DNA of 42,536 nt from Desulfurococcales archaeon (GCA_015521705.1 WANR01000019.1:1-42536), one strand, 5' to 3'. Shown: positions 6,814-14,842, counted from the first letter of the stretch. Numbers and translations: made by a program. The notes: a model not told the origin generated them from the letters alone.

Positions 6814-7104
6814 GTGTTGCCTGGCGAGGAGATGGTTAGGTTAGTGCCTGGGATCGCCGTGCCCGGGTACATGGGGTTCCTCCTGGAGCGATGCGAGCCC
6901 ACGGGGTACACTAGGAGGGCCGTGGAGGCAGGGCACCTACTCAAGATAGACTACCACCCACCGTACATACAGCTGGAATGCAGGGACCTGGAAGCCGTAA
7001 TAGCAGAGGCTAGGAGGAGGAAGCTCAGGGTCTACCGGGGCAAGCGGCACGTGACCATAACAGATGGAACCTACAGGGCTAGAATACAGCTCGGGCACGG
7101 CTAG
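6814..7104 (+). CDS. Hypothetical protein, unrecognised
   Basis: 96 residues from GTG 6814, or 90 from ATG 6832. The protein begins with a hydrophobic stretch (VRLVPGIAVPGYMGFLLERC), has the acidic/aromatic middle LLKIDYHPPYIQLECRDLEA, and ends basic (ARRRKLRVYRGKRHVTITDG and YRARIQLGHG). The pattern suggests a small alpha/beta protein. No family recognised. It starts directly after a GC-rich, possibly mobile-element-derived segment and ends 4 bp inside the end of the convergent nucleotidyltransferase gene. It may belong to the NTase island or have been brought in with the remnant element. Confidence 0.45.
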   Translation: MLPGEEMVRLVPGIAVPGYMGFLLERCEPTGYTRRAVEAGHLLKIDYHPPYIQLECRDLEAVIAEARRRKLRVYRGKRHVTITDGTYRARIQLGHG

Positions 7105-7670
7105 GGCCTTGCTCCGACTCTCCGGAGTATCTTCTCCAGCTCCCTCGCAAGCCCGGCCTGCTCCACGCGCCGCCGCAGGTATGCCCTGTCAATGCGGTTC
7201 CATGCTTGTCGTATCACCTTCTTGAGATCCTCTATGTCCCTCCTCTCTCCGGACATCAGCTTGAGCACCAGAACGTCCTCTATAGAAGCTAGCAGTATGC
7301 TCCCGGACACCGCGACGCTCCTACGGATGAACTCCTCGTCCAGGATCAGCGGAGCATAGTTTATGTCGATGTGGGTGTCGTCCTCGACGAGGAGTCCCCA
7401 CTTCCTCCATTGAACCTTGAAGCCATGGGAGCGTAGAGCCCTTGTTATCGCGTCCCGTAGCTCCGGCGTGAACGGCTTGTCTATCGTCAAGTCCCAGTCC
7501 CTAGTCTCCCTCCCAAGGTCGATCCCATGCATTATGATGTTGCGCGCTCCTATGACGAAGACCCTGAGGCCGAGCCCGGAGAGTATCTCCGAGACCAGGA
7601 TTGTAGTAGGGTGAAGCTGGTGGTGGCTAGCGGCCCTGCCGCTGGCACGCTCCACGTCCACAGCGTGCAC
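7101..7670 (-). CDS. AbiEii-like nucleotidyltransferase-fold protein
   Basis: A 189-residue nucleotidyltransferase-fold protein. The motif region is VFVIGARNIIMHGIDLGRET followed by RDWDLTID, giving an intact D-x-D; the usual GG/GS is replaced by GA. Downstream, DDTHIDINYAP supplies the third acidic strand. IEDVLVLKLMSGERRDIEDL is the helix typical of this family that reads 'ed.l.~K..~g..rD..Dl'. Such proteins are often the antitoxin or effector of type IV toxin-antitoxin systems such as AbiE. GTG start at 7670; several in-frame GTGs lie just inside. It is divergent from a winged-helix regulator gene with a shared 102-bp promoter region that contains an inverted repeat. Confidence 0.72.
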   Translation of the reverse strand: MHAVDVERASGRAASHHQLHPTTILVSEILSGLGLRVFVIGARNIIMHGIDLGRETRDWDLTIDKPFTPELRDAITRALRSHGFKVQWRKWGLLVEDDTHIDINYAPLILDEEFIRRSVAVSGSILLASIEDVLVLKLMSGERRDIEDLKKVIRQAWNRIDRAYLRRRVEQAGLARELEKILRRVGARP

Positions 7671-7698
7671 CTCGCTACTGGTAGGTGGTGCCGTGATA

Positions 7699-7746
7699 CT
7701 TTAAATGCGGGTGCCCATGGAGTTTTCTTTACATGGTTGTGTAAAG
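7699..7746 (+). promoter_or_regulatory. TATA-like box plus CTTTACA-N6-TGTAAAG operator candidate
   Basis: Between the divergent nucleotidyltransferase (7670) and winged-helix (7773) genes a TATA-like ctttaaat lies at 7699-7706. A perfect inverted repeat CTTTACA-tggttg-TGTAAAG occupies 7727-7746, centred where transcription from that box would begin. An operator overlapping the start site of a winged-helix gene suggests autoregulation, possibly with control of the divergent NTase gene. The repeat is seen directly; its role is inference. Confidence 0.5.
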
Positions 7747-7772
7747 GTTATTAGGGCTGGCGTGCCTGGTGG

Positions 7773-8192
7773 TTGGTGGGTGTGGCTGTGTTGGTGCTTG
7801 ACGTGGCCGGGCTTGCCAGGTTGCTGGACGACCTGGTGGTAGCCAAGTCCGTGTACGACCTAGTCAAGCTGGGCCATAACCCGAGCACCCTCTACAGGCG
7901 CCTAGGCTGGCTCGTGGAGCACGGGTTCGTGAACGTCATCGACGACGGGGGCGTGAGGCGCTACCACCTGACGGGGCTGGGAGCCAGGCTATATGAGGTA
8001 CTCATGGAGGCCCTACTCTACAGGGCTACGAGGCTACTGGAGGAGAGGGGCGTCAGGAATAGGGTGTGGTGGGGGGACGAGAGGGTAAGAGCGGTGAGGC
8101 CCGTGATCTACGTGGACAGGAAGGTGGAGATACCGCTAAACCTGGAGGGGCTCGTAGAGGTCAGGCTAGATGAGCGGGCCGCCAAACACTAG
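7773..8192 (+). CDS. Winged helix-turn-helix DNA-binding protein
   Basis: A 139-residue protein. Residues ~20-65 carry a winged helix: VVAKSVYDLVKLGHNPSTLY for the first helices, RRLGWLVEHGFVNVIDDGGV for the recognition helix and wing, then RRYHLTGLGARLYEVLMEAL. The C-terminal half ends with strands (VRPVIYVDRKVEIPLNLEGL) of unknown role. The start is uncertain: TTG 7773 or nearby GTG/TTG codons. It overlaps the next nucleotidyltransferase gene by 23 bp, so the pair is translated together. A winged-helix protein next to an NTase matches the layout of AbiE-like toxin-antitoxin operons, in which the HTH partner represses the operon. Confidence 0.72.
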   Translation: MVGVAVLVLDVAGLARLLDDLVVAKSVYDLVKLGHNPSTLYRRLGWLVEHGFVNVIDDGGVRRYHLTGLGARLYEVLMEALLYRATRLLEERGVRNRVWWGDERVRAVRPVIYVDRKVEIPLNLEGLVEVRLDERAAKH

Positions 8193-8892
8193 GAGGAAGC
8201 ACAGGGCAGAGATAACGGAGCTACTGGAGAGCATTGGCCGGGCTCTTAGAAGACCCGTGAGAGTCTACATTCTCGGCGGGGCGGCTCTAACCCTGCGCGG
8301 CATAAAGGATTCAACCGTGGACGTGGACATAATAGTCGAGGACCAGGACTCCTACAATGCTCTGGCCGAGGCGCTCAGGTCCCTGGGCTTCTACCGGGAG
8401 AGCAGTCTCCGCTTCGCCAACCCAGTAACAATGGACTGCGTGGACGTGGACGTGGGCAAGTTCATAAAGCTACGTTTGTACGAGGAGCTCAGGGAGGGGT
8501 CTGAGCGGCTCGGGGTCTTCGGCAACCTCGACGCTTTACTCCTCCCGAACGAGTCAATCATACTCTACAAGGCGCTCACCGAGAGGGAGAGGGATCTCGA
8601 CGACATAGCCGCCATAATAAGGGAGCGCCGCGTCAACTGGGACAGGCTGGTGCGTGTGGCTGTTGTAGTCACGGAGAGGGAGCTGGAGAGTAAGAGGGGG
8701 GAGGGAGTGGTGCTCGTGTACGAGCTCCTGGTAACGCTTGAGCGCATCAACGAGAAGCACCCAGGCCTCGTTCCCAGCAACATCCTCAGCAGGCTGGAGA
8801 AGATAGCGGATAGGTACGTCAAGCTATGGCTTAGATACGCACGCAGACACCAGGAAGAAAGCGAAAACGAGGATAGACACGTCCCGGCCTGA
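8170..8892 (+). CDS. Nucleotidyltransferase-fold protein (DUF6036-like)
   Basis: A 240-residue protein with a full nucleotidyltransferase signature: YILGGAALTLRGIKDSTVDV followed by DIIV gives GG and D-x-D, and MDCVDVDVGKF supplies the acidic third strand. The next block, LLPNESIILYKALTERERDL then DDIAAI, is the conserved 'p.e~.~l~K..~..rd.~Di' helix of this family. The C-terminal ~80 residues are helical (ERINEKHPGLVPSNILSRLE). ATG start, 23-bp overlap with the winged-helix gene. The pair forms a probable regulator/antitoxin plus NTase unit. Substrate unknown. Confidence 0.75.
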   Translation: MSGPPNTRRKHRAEITELLESIGRALRRPVRVYILGGAALTLRGIKDSTVDVDIIVEDQDSYNALAEALRSLGFYRESSLRFANPVTMDCVDVDVGKFIKLRLYEELREGSERLGVFGNLDALLLPNESIILYKALTERERDLDDIAAIIRERRVNWDRLVRVAVVVTERELESKRGEGVVLVYELLVTLERINEKHPGLVPSNILSRLEKIADRYVKLWLRYARRHQEESENEDRHVPA

Positions 8893-8900
8893 ATCAAGCT

Positions 8901-9220
8901 CTAGCGGGGCCTCCCTAGCACCTTGCCTATGTTTGTAGCCAATATGCTGGAAGCGATAGCCTGGTGCCTGGTCTGTTTCCTCCCCCCGTAGTGTACGAGC
9001 TTGCTTTCACCCACGTTGCACGGATCATGCACAATGGTTACTGTATAGGCGCGTATCGATCTGTCTAGCGCTTCAAGCTCTTTTTCTATCGTAGAAAGTT
9101 ATGCCCGGTCTAGTCCTGTAGCTGTTGTCGACAATGGTTTCTATGAATCTGCCCCGTCATTGAGGCTATGTTGGGTCTGAAAGCTTTAAGGTCGCTTTTC
9201 AGTTCTATCGTGTGCGGCGT
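8901..9220 (-). pseudogene. Decayed gene with frameshifts
   Basis: The 550-base gap 8893-9442 holds a degraded reading frame on the minus strand. The last part (9098 to the TAG at 8901) reads IEKELEALDRSIRAYTVTIV, then HDPCNVGESKLVHYGGRKQT and ASSILATNIGKVLGRP without interruption. Upstream of a stop, the coding sense moves to a second frame (VDNSYRTRPGITFYD) and then to a third (LKSDLKAFRPNIASM). At least two frame changes and an absent start mark it as a pseudogene. The family is not recognised. The remainder, 9221-9442, is A/T-rich and holds only the promoter region of the DUF447 gene (for example taaaaataattta near 9247). Confidence 0.5.
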
Positions 9221-9442
9221 CTAGGCTTATGTGTTCTATTTAGGCTTAAAAATAATTTAGGTGTAAAGACGAGTTGCTGTATTTCTATTACGCGTTGGCT
9301 GGTTAGCTTGTGCCCAGGATCTAGCCCCCCTTTCACGGGAACTTAGGAGGTATGCTTGATTCCTTTTTCCGTTGTTATCTCCTGCTTGCCTCTTAGGGGT
9401 GTGGTTCCTTAAATTTATGCCCTGCCGTGTATAGTTTGTGGC

Positions 9443-10045
9443 TTGGCTGGTGTTGGCGCGGGGCTGCTTGGTATGGGCTTTGCTAGGGGGGTTTATTACG
9501 AGTTTATAGCGTTTCCTTGTGGTGGTAGGCCCTACTCTATGCCTTTGGGTGTCTTGTTTGGGGAGAGGCCTAGTTTCAGGGTTTTCGAGGGTACAGGGCT
9601 TCATGGAATACTTGCTAGGAGGGGCGGCCTCATTTATCTCCTGTCGCCGCTGGATCCCTTGTTGTTCGTCGAGAGTGTTGGGCACTCCTTGGAGAGGCTT
9701 TTGGCCTGGGAGGGTTCTTGTCCCCGTGTAGAGCCCAGCCTTGGCTCGTGGTTTTCGTGCACGGCTGTGTATGAGAGGACTTCTGGCGGGGCCGACTTCT
9801 ATTACTGTAGGGAGTTCAGGAACCTGTCTTCCAGCCTCCTCGTGTATTCTAGAACGTACGGGTGTCTTGTGGAGCTTTTAATCCTTAAGACCAAGGCCGA
9901 GGCAGGCGTGATCGGGAAGGAATCGCTGGAGTATGCCAGGTGGCTTTATTGGTGCGTGAAGAGGTCATCGCCTGGTGAAGAGAAGTATGCTAGGGTCGCA
10001 CTATCCATCCTGCAGGGAATTGAGAAGGCTCTTGGACTGGGCTAG
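9443..10045 (+). CDS. DUF447-family protein (FMN-binding split-barrel-like)
   Basis: A 200-residue protein whose N-terminal half fits DUF447. YEFIAFPCGGRPYSMPLGVL corresponds to the 'yEviat...dG.p.aaPmGv' strand pair, and FRVFEGTGLHGILARRGGLI followed by SPLDPLLF to the next conserved block. Members have a flavin-reductase-like split barrel and in methanogens occur among pterin or C1 genes; the exact reaction is unknown. The C-terminal ~60 residues are helical (SLEYARWLYWCVKRSS). TTG start at 9443 or ATG at 9473. It overlaps the MptE-like gene by about 26 bp, so a shared role in pterin synthesis is likely. Confidence 0.65.
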   Translation: MAGVGAGLLGMGFARGVYYEFIAFPCGGRPYSMPLGVLFGERPSFRVFEGTGLHGILARRGGLIYLLSPLDPLLFVESVGHSLERLLAWEGSCPRVEPSLGSWFSCTAVYERTSGGADFYYCREFRNLSSSLLVYSRTYGCLVELLILKTKAEAGVIGKESLEYARWLYWCVKRSSPGEEKYARVALSILQGIEKALGLG

Positions 10046-10820
10046 GGCTTCTATTCTCCTATACCACAGGCTGGTAGAGCCAGTAATGGGGCATCCTAGA
10101 CACGCTGAGGCCCTCTCAGCCTCCAGAGTAGCCCTGGAGATAGACTGCTCTCGCGAGTGTACACATGTGGCTGATCTCAGGGAGAGGATTGAAGGAGCCG
10201 TGGTGTGCGTCATAGGGCCCAAGGCCCTCGTTTCAGACGACGTGGAGAGTCTGGTCGAGGAGTGCGATGAACTAGCTGCCCCCGAGGGAGGCCATATAGC
10301 ATTGGTTGCAGGTGGGCTCAAAGCGCTCTATGTTACCAGCGACTTGGACTCGTCACTCCTCTCCATAGCCAGTATGGCTGGCTCCACGCGTTACCTCCTG
10401 GTCCACGTTCACGGGGATAACCACTACAGGATCCCGCTAGCCTCCATGGCCGGCGGGGGCTTGGTGCCTGTTCTGTATACTAGCCAGGTGGACTCCATAG
10501 GTTGCGTCCTTTCGCTGGGCGGCTACACAGATGGGGATAGGGCAGCCATTGTTTCGATGGGCCTGGGGGCTAGGGAGGTTAGAATGATAGGCTTTGGCTC
10601 CCTGGCCACGAGGGACCTGGAAAGGGCTAGAAGTGCCGCTATACCCTTTAAGGACTACGTGACTAGAAGCGTTTTCGAGACTTCAAAGCTCAAATACGAG
10701 CTTGGCATGAGGCTACTAGCCGAGCTGGCCCGGATCAAGGGATACGATGCAGTCTGGAGGGAAAGTTTGGCGTCGAGAAGTATTGGCTTCAAGGTTTTAT
10801 CGCTTAAGAAGAAGGGATAG
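10020..10820 (+). CDS. mptE: 6-hydroxymethyl-7,8-dihydropterin pyrophosphokinase, MptE-like
   Basis: This enzyme activates 6-hydroxymethyl-dihydropterin with ATP, the step before joining to the aromatic ring in archaeal (tetrahydromethanopterin-type) pterin cofactors. Conserved MptE/DUF115 blocks are visible: VVCVIGPK, IALVAGGLKALYVTSDLDSS (the 'DGA...VTDLDG' region), LLVHVHGDNHYRIP ('HaHGDN') and LSLGGYTDGDRAAIVSMGLG ('GFTDGDRA'). About 266 residues from TTG 10020, close to family length. The frame is open upstream to 9975 but that would overlap the DUF447 gene by 71 bp. It converges with a CBS protein gene, 34 bp away. Confidence 0.82.
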   Translation: MRRLLDWARASILLYHRLVEPVMGHPRHAEALSASRVALEIDCSRECTHVADLRERIEGAVVCVIGPKALVSDDVESLVEECDELAAPEGGHIALVAGGLKALYVTSDLDSSLLSIASMAGSTRYLLVHVHGDNHYRIPLASMAGGGLVPVLYTSQVDSIGCVLSLGGYTDGDRAAIVSMGLGAREVRMIGFGSLATRDLERARSAAIPFKDYVTRSVFETSKLKYELGMRLLAELARIKGYDAVWRESLASRSIGFKVLSLKKKG

Positions 10821-10854
10821 GTGTTGCTAGGCTTGGGGCGGCCTTGTAAGAAAC

Positions 10855-11733
10855 CTAGTGTTTCGACCCGGTTATGACTGCTTGGAGTATTTCGTTCTTG
10901 GTTACTATACCCATTAGCACTCCTTTTTCGCTGGTTACTGGTAGTGCTCCTATGCCTTCCTTGACCATTAATCCTGCAGCTAGTGCAGCATCGTCGTCGG
11001 GCTTCACGGTTAGGGGATCCTCTGTCATTATGTCGTTTGCTAGGGGTATGGAGTATACCCTGTATGCTACGAGCCTGTCCCTGCCTGGGTCGACTATCTT
11101 CCTTTTTACATAGGCTTCTCTTCCCTTCCTGGCTGCTAGCTCGGGGGTCCACCTCAGAAATGCTAGGTCTCTCCTAGCAATTATGCCTATGGGTTTACCT
11201 TCTTCATCTACTATGACAACCTTGCCGGCAGGATCCAGTAGTGACAGGTTTAATATGTGCCTAATGCTGTGTCCCGGCTTTGCCGTGGTCGCTCCCTTCC
11301 TAGCTATGTCTGCAACCTTGTAGACCCCCTTGTACCTCTCGCTGAAGGCCCGTACTATGTCGGTCTTGGTTATGATTCCTATTAGAGAACCGCTCCTATC
11401 GATCACTGGGAGGCCGCTAATCTTGTGCTTTAGCATGACGTGTGCAGCCGTGTTCAGGCCTCTGGTACTCGTTATAGTTATCGGGTTCTCGGTCATTACT
11501 TCCTCAACGAGTATACTCTCTATTGGCCTCTCAGGGAAAACCTCCATCAGGGCCCTCGCTATGTCTGTGTAGGTTATTATGCCCACGGGCTCGTAGCCAT
11601 CTCCAACAACTACAAGCCTACCTATACCCCTTTTCAGCATTAGGTTCCTGGCGTAGGCAAGGGAGTCCTCAGGGCGCACCACGTAGACAGGTGAAGACAT
11701 GTAGGATGAGACACGGGGCACCATCCCAGACAC
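10855..11733 (-). CDS. Four-CBS-domain protein (third of a tandem trio)
   Basis: 292 residues made up entirely of CBS domains. The four repeats end in the characteristic 'G-I-I-T-x-x-D' strands: PVGIITYTDIARAL, IGIITKTDIVRAF, IGIIARRDLAFL and MGIVTKNEILQAV. Paired CBS domains bind adenosyl ligands (AMP, ATP, SAM) or sometimes DNA/RNA and act as regulatory sensors. No catalytic domain is attached. It lies 6 bp after the second trio member on the same strand, so the three are one operon. Possible targets are the aspartokinase genes upstream on the same strand or a transcription-level role. Both are inference. Confidence 0.85.
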   Translation of the reverse strand: MSGMVPRVSSYMSSPVYVVRPEDSLAYARNLMLKRGIGRLVVVGDGYEPVGIITYTDIARALMEVFPERPIESILVEEVMTENPITITSTRGLNTAAHVMLKHKISGLPVIDRSGSLIGIITKTDIVRAFSERYKGVYKVADIARKGATTAKPGHSIRHILNLSLLDPAGKVVIVDEEGKPIGIIARRDLAFLRWTPELAARKGREAYVKRKIVDPGRDRLVAYRVYSIPLANDIMTEDPLTVKPDDDAALAAGLMVKEGIGALPVTSEKGVLMGIVTKNEILQAVITGSKH

Positions 11734-11739
11734 ACCCCT

Positions 11740-12711
11740 TTAGGCCAGCATGGCTATTAAGGCGTCTCTTTCCGTGAGGATCCCTACTACGTTATATTCG
11801 TCATCGACTACTAACAGGCTACTTGTCCCAGTCTTAACCATCACGTCTACGGCGTCACCCACATCCATACCGGTCTCCGCATACATGGCCTCCTCCAGGT
11901 CTAGTGTAGAGATTGGTTTGCCGAGAACCTTCTCCAGGCTGGTATCGCCTAATTCGCTGAAAACCTTATGGCTGCCATAGTACTCCAGGTAACTCCTAGC
12001 CGTCAGTATGCCCTCTACCTCTCCACTGCTGGAGACTACCGGGAGGCGCCGGATACCGTACCTTGTCAGAAGCTCTGCAGCCTTTTTCATGGTATCTCTC
12101 TCCTCTACATAGAACACGGGCGTCGTCATGGCTTGTTCCACGCTGATCCCAACCCTTTTCCCAGATAAATGCCTTATCAAATCCCTCTCCGTTAGCACTC
12201 CATAGGGCTTCCCATTGTTGACTACGATCAGGAACCCGGCTCTCGAGGCCAATATTAGCTCTACGGCTCTCGAGAGGGGTTCATTGGAGCCGATCACGGG
12301 AAACCTGGTGGAGGAGATGGTGGCTACTTTCTCCCTCGTGAGCGCCCTATATATGTTACCCCCGTGCCTTTCAAGGGCCACGTTGTAGTAGCTTCCTCCC
12401 CCAAGGTAGTTGACTAGGTCGTTTGCCGTTACAACGCCGTGGATCAGTGGACCGGAAGACACTATGAGGCCCCTGACCCTGTTCCTAGTGATGGCTTCTA
12501 TAGCCTCCATTATGGGGGCAGTGGAGGACACCATTATGGGGGGTCTGGAAGCTATGAGGCCTGCCTCGCCGATCTTCTCCGGAAGACGCTGGGCCCAGTT
12601 AGGGGTTCCATCGGCCCTCAGCCTTCTATACCCTTCAATGCCCGCCATTGCATGCGTAAAAACGTTTTTGCGCGGAGTTATCTTGGCCGGGGGCTTCCTT
12701 GAGGCCCTCAC
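11740..12711 (-). CDS. Four-CBS-domain protein (second of a tandem trio)
   Basis: 323 residues. An N-terminal leader of ~40 basic residues includes AMAGIEGYRRLRADGTPNWA. The rest is four CBS repeats with end strands IHGVVTANDLVNYL, PYGVLTERDLIRHLSG, VEGILTARSYLEYY and VVGILTERDALIAM. The basic leader and the conserved RRLRADGTPN stretch could contact nucleic acid or a partner. The GTG start overlaps the stop of the upstream CBS gene (GTGA), so translation is coupled. Ligand unknown; CBS pairs usually bind adenosine nucleotides or SAM. Confidence 0.85.
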   Translation of the reverse strand: MRASRKPPAKITPRKNVFTHAMAGIEGYRRLRADGTPNWAQRLPEKIGEAGLIASRPPIMVSSTAPIMEAIEAITRNRVRGLIVSSGPLIHGVVTANDLVNYLGGGSYYNVALERHGGNIYRALTREKVATISSTRFPVIGSNEPLSRAVELILASRAGFLIVVNNGKPYGVLTERDLIRHLSGKRVGISVEQAMTTPVFYVEERDTMKKAAELLTRYGIRRLPVVSSSGEVEGILTARSYLEYYGSHKVFSELGDTSLEKVLGKPISTLDLEEAMYAETGMDVGDAVDVMVKTGTSSLLVVDDEYNVVGILTERDALIAMLA

Positions 12712-13556
12712 CCGCGGCCACCCCGGAGAAGAGCACGCACGATGTCTTCCCTATCTATTATACCCACCAAGCTTCTCTCAGCATCTACTATCGGGACCCT
12801 CCCCACGTCTCTTTCAACGATGATCCTGGCTACTTCCAGGAGGCTCGACCAGGGATACGCGTATATGGGGGAGGAGTTCATAGCCTCGCTGACCCGGGGC
12901 CCCTTGCGCGGGCCCGAGGAGGACTCTAGCTCGATCCTGGTATAGCCCTTCTTAAGCAGGTCATACTGTGTTATTATGCCTATCAGCCTGCCCTTCTCGT
13001 TGACCACGGGAAGCCCTGCAAAGCTCTTCTCAACCATGTACCTCCAAATCTTCGAGACGTAGTCATCCTTACTAGCTGCCAAAGGATCGCGGGTCATCAC
13101 GCTTCTAGCCTCAACCCTTTCCAGGGCCCCTGGATCGCTTTCAACGGCGAATCTTATAGCGTCTTCAAGACCCAGAGACCCGGCTAGGCGGTCCCCGTCT
13201 ACCACTGGTGCATACCACGTATCGGCATCGATCATGACGTTAAGAGCCCTCTCAAGCGATTCCTCGGGGCTAAACACTATGAAGGGTTCCTCCATGACAG
13301 TGGCAACCGAGGCCATGGTCTTTCTACTCGAAACCATAAGCGCGTGCCTCCTATCAATGACTCCTAGAAGCCTGCCCTCGCGGCAAGCATAGGCTACACG
13401 CTTCCTTTCAGCGACAAAAAGCTTCCTAAGCCTGGTAAGGAGCGTCTGTGGATCAACGCAAAACGGGTTACTAGAGAAAACCCTGGAAACCCGGACGCCC
13501 ACGAATAGAGGAGAACGAGGCCCATGCACGCAGGACACCTCACTGGGCAGTGCCAA
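12708..13556 (-). CDS. CBS-domain protein (first of a tandem trio)
   Basis: 282 residues with four CBS-like repeats. The first is degenerate (LLGVIDRRHALMV). The others end in LAGSLGLEDAIRF, LIGIITQYDLLKKG and LVGIIDREDIVRALLR. 'Motif' entry strands such as ARSVMTRDPLAASKDDYV and SEAMNSSPIYAYPWSSLL are typical. A cysteine-containing N-terminal ~30 residues may be overlong, since several starts are possible. It heads the three-gene CBS operon, 209 bp downstream of the asd gene on the same strand. That gap (13557-13765) contains no gene I can see. Confidence 0.8.
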   Translation of the reverse strand: MALPSEVSCVHGPRSPLFVGVRVSRVFSSNPFCVDPQTLLTRLRKLFVAERKRVAYACREGRLLGVIDRRHALMVSSRKTMASVATVMEEPFIVFSPEESLERALNVMIDADTWYAPVVDGDRLAGSLGLEDAIRFAVESDPGALERVEARSVMTRDPLAASKDDYVSKIWRYMVEKSFAGLPVVNEKGRLIGIITQYDLLKKGYTRIELESSSGPRKGPRVSEAMNSSPIYAYPWSSLLEVARIIVERDVGRVPIVDAERSLVGIIDREDIVRALLRGGRG

Positions 13557-13765
13557 GGATCAAAAGCCTCCACTTATTAGTAGTGCTCGAGCGAATTATT
13601 AAACCTAGCCGGGAATGGTTAGGTAAACTAGGGTTGACACTATGGAAACGCTTACTACACGGGCCTAGAATCTTTACAGCTACAGCGTCTTAGAGCCGAA
13701 ACATGTACCAGTTTCCCCCCAGGACTACCTGAACCCGTCCCAAGGATCGCCGTAATAACGCAGGG

Positions 13766-14842
13766 TTAAGCGCTGAAGCTATTAAGGCCTGATACTAGGA
13801 GCTCAGCTATAAGCACGGCGTTTCCAGCGGCACCCCTTATAGTGTTACTACCCATAGCAACATACTTCACCCCACCCAGTGCCTTGTCTTTTCTAATCCT
13901 TCCAACAACAACAGTCATACCCTTCCCTTCCATCCTGTCGAGGCGGGGCTGCGGCCTGTCCTCTTCCCTCCTGACCTTTAACGGCCTGGAAGGCGCAGAT
14001 GGCAGGCTCTTGCCTAGATACGAGGGTTTAAAGTCCTCCATGACCCTAGCGACTTCTATCGGGTCAGCCTCTTTCCTGGTTTCCACGAAGATGGCCAGCG
14101 TGTGGCCCTCCAGTACAGGCACCCTATGGGTGCTTGCAGTGACCCTAAAGCCGGGATCCCTGACACGGTTCCCTTCAATGGCGCCTAGTATCTTCAAGGT
14201 CTCGGTCTCGACCTTCTCCTCTTCCCCTTCAATGAAGGGTACGAGATTGTCCAGAATGCGCAGAGAGGGGACTCCCCTGAGGCCGGCGCCTGAGACTGCC
14301 TGCATGGATGAAACTACGACTCTCGAGAGCCCGAACTCGTCGAGCAGGGGCTTTAAAGTCATCGAGAGAATAATGGTCGTGCAGTTAGGCACCTTGTAGA
14401 TCCTGCCCCGCCATCCTCTCTTCTCTTGGAGGCTAGCTAGGGACACGTGGTCAGGGTTAACTTCGGGAACCAGGAGAGGTATGTCGCTGTCCAGCCTGTA
14501 AGGGCTAGAGTTTGAAACTACTATTAGGCCTTTTCTAGCGAGCTCTGGTTCCATTGCTTGGGCTATTTCTGAGGGGAGAGCCGAAAAGACCAGGCTGTAT
14601 TCTCTCGGTGAGAGTGCTTCAGGATCTACCCTGTACACCCTTGAATCAGCCATGCTCTCCGGGATCTCCTCTTCGAGGATCCACTCAACCACATCGCCGT
14701 ACCTTCTCCCATGGTGGCGCTCTGAAGAGTAGAGGCCTCCGATCTCGAACCAGGGGTGCCTGTGGAGTAGGGATACGAGCCTCTGGCCCACGACGCCAGT
14801 GGCGCCTAGAATAGCTACTCTCAGTTTATCCATAGCGGTCAC
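13766..14842 (-). CDS. asd: Aspartate-semialdehyde dehydrogenase
   Basis: This enzyme reduces aspartyl phosphate to aspartate semialdehyde with NADPH, the second step of the threonine/methionine/lysine branch. The 358-residue protein has the nucleotide-binding ILGATGVVGQRLVSLL near the N-terminus and the SNSSPYR loop. The catalytic Cys is in KVPNCTTIILS. Substrate-binding residues lie in QAVSGAG and the His of TASTHRVPVLEGH, and the conserved end reads KYVAMGSNTIRGAAGNAV. Length and motif order fit archaeal/fungal-type ASADH. The start overlaps the stop of the aspartokinase gene by 4 bp, so the two are co-translated. Confidence 0.93.
   Translation of the reverse strand: MTAMDKLRVAILGATGVVGQRLVSLLHRHPWFEIGGLYSSERHHGRRYGDVVEWILEEEIPESMADSRVYRVDPEALSPREYSLVFSALPSEIAQAMEPELARKGLIVVSNSSPYRLDSDIPLLVPEVNPDHVSLASLQEKRGWRGRIYKVPNCTTIILSMTLKPLLDEFGLSRVVVSSMQAVSGAGLRGVPSLRILDNLVPFIEGEEEKVETETLKILGAIEGNRVRDPGFRVTASTHRVPVLEGHTLAIFVETRKEADPIEVARVMEDFKPSYLGKSLPSAPSRPLKVRREEDRPQPRLDRMEGKGMTVVVGRIRKDKALGGVKYVAMGSNTIRGAAGNAVLIAELLVSGLNSFSA

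Noticed and set aside
9257-9685. Minus-strand 142-residue frame opposite the DUF447 gene
   Set aside because: The product is rich in Arg, Gln, Thr and Asn with no domain pattern, and the plus-strand gene on the same bases matches a known family.
10655-11152. 165-residue minus frame spanning the mptE end and CBS gene
   Set aside because: It runs across the ends of two recognised genes and has an Arg/Ser/Gln-rich product typical of a shadow frame.
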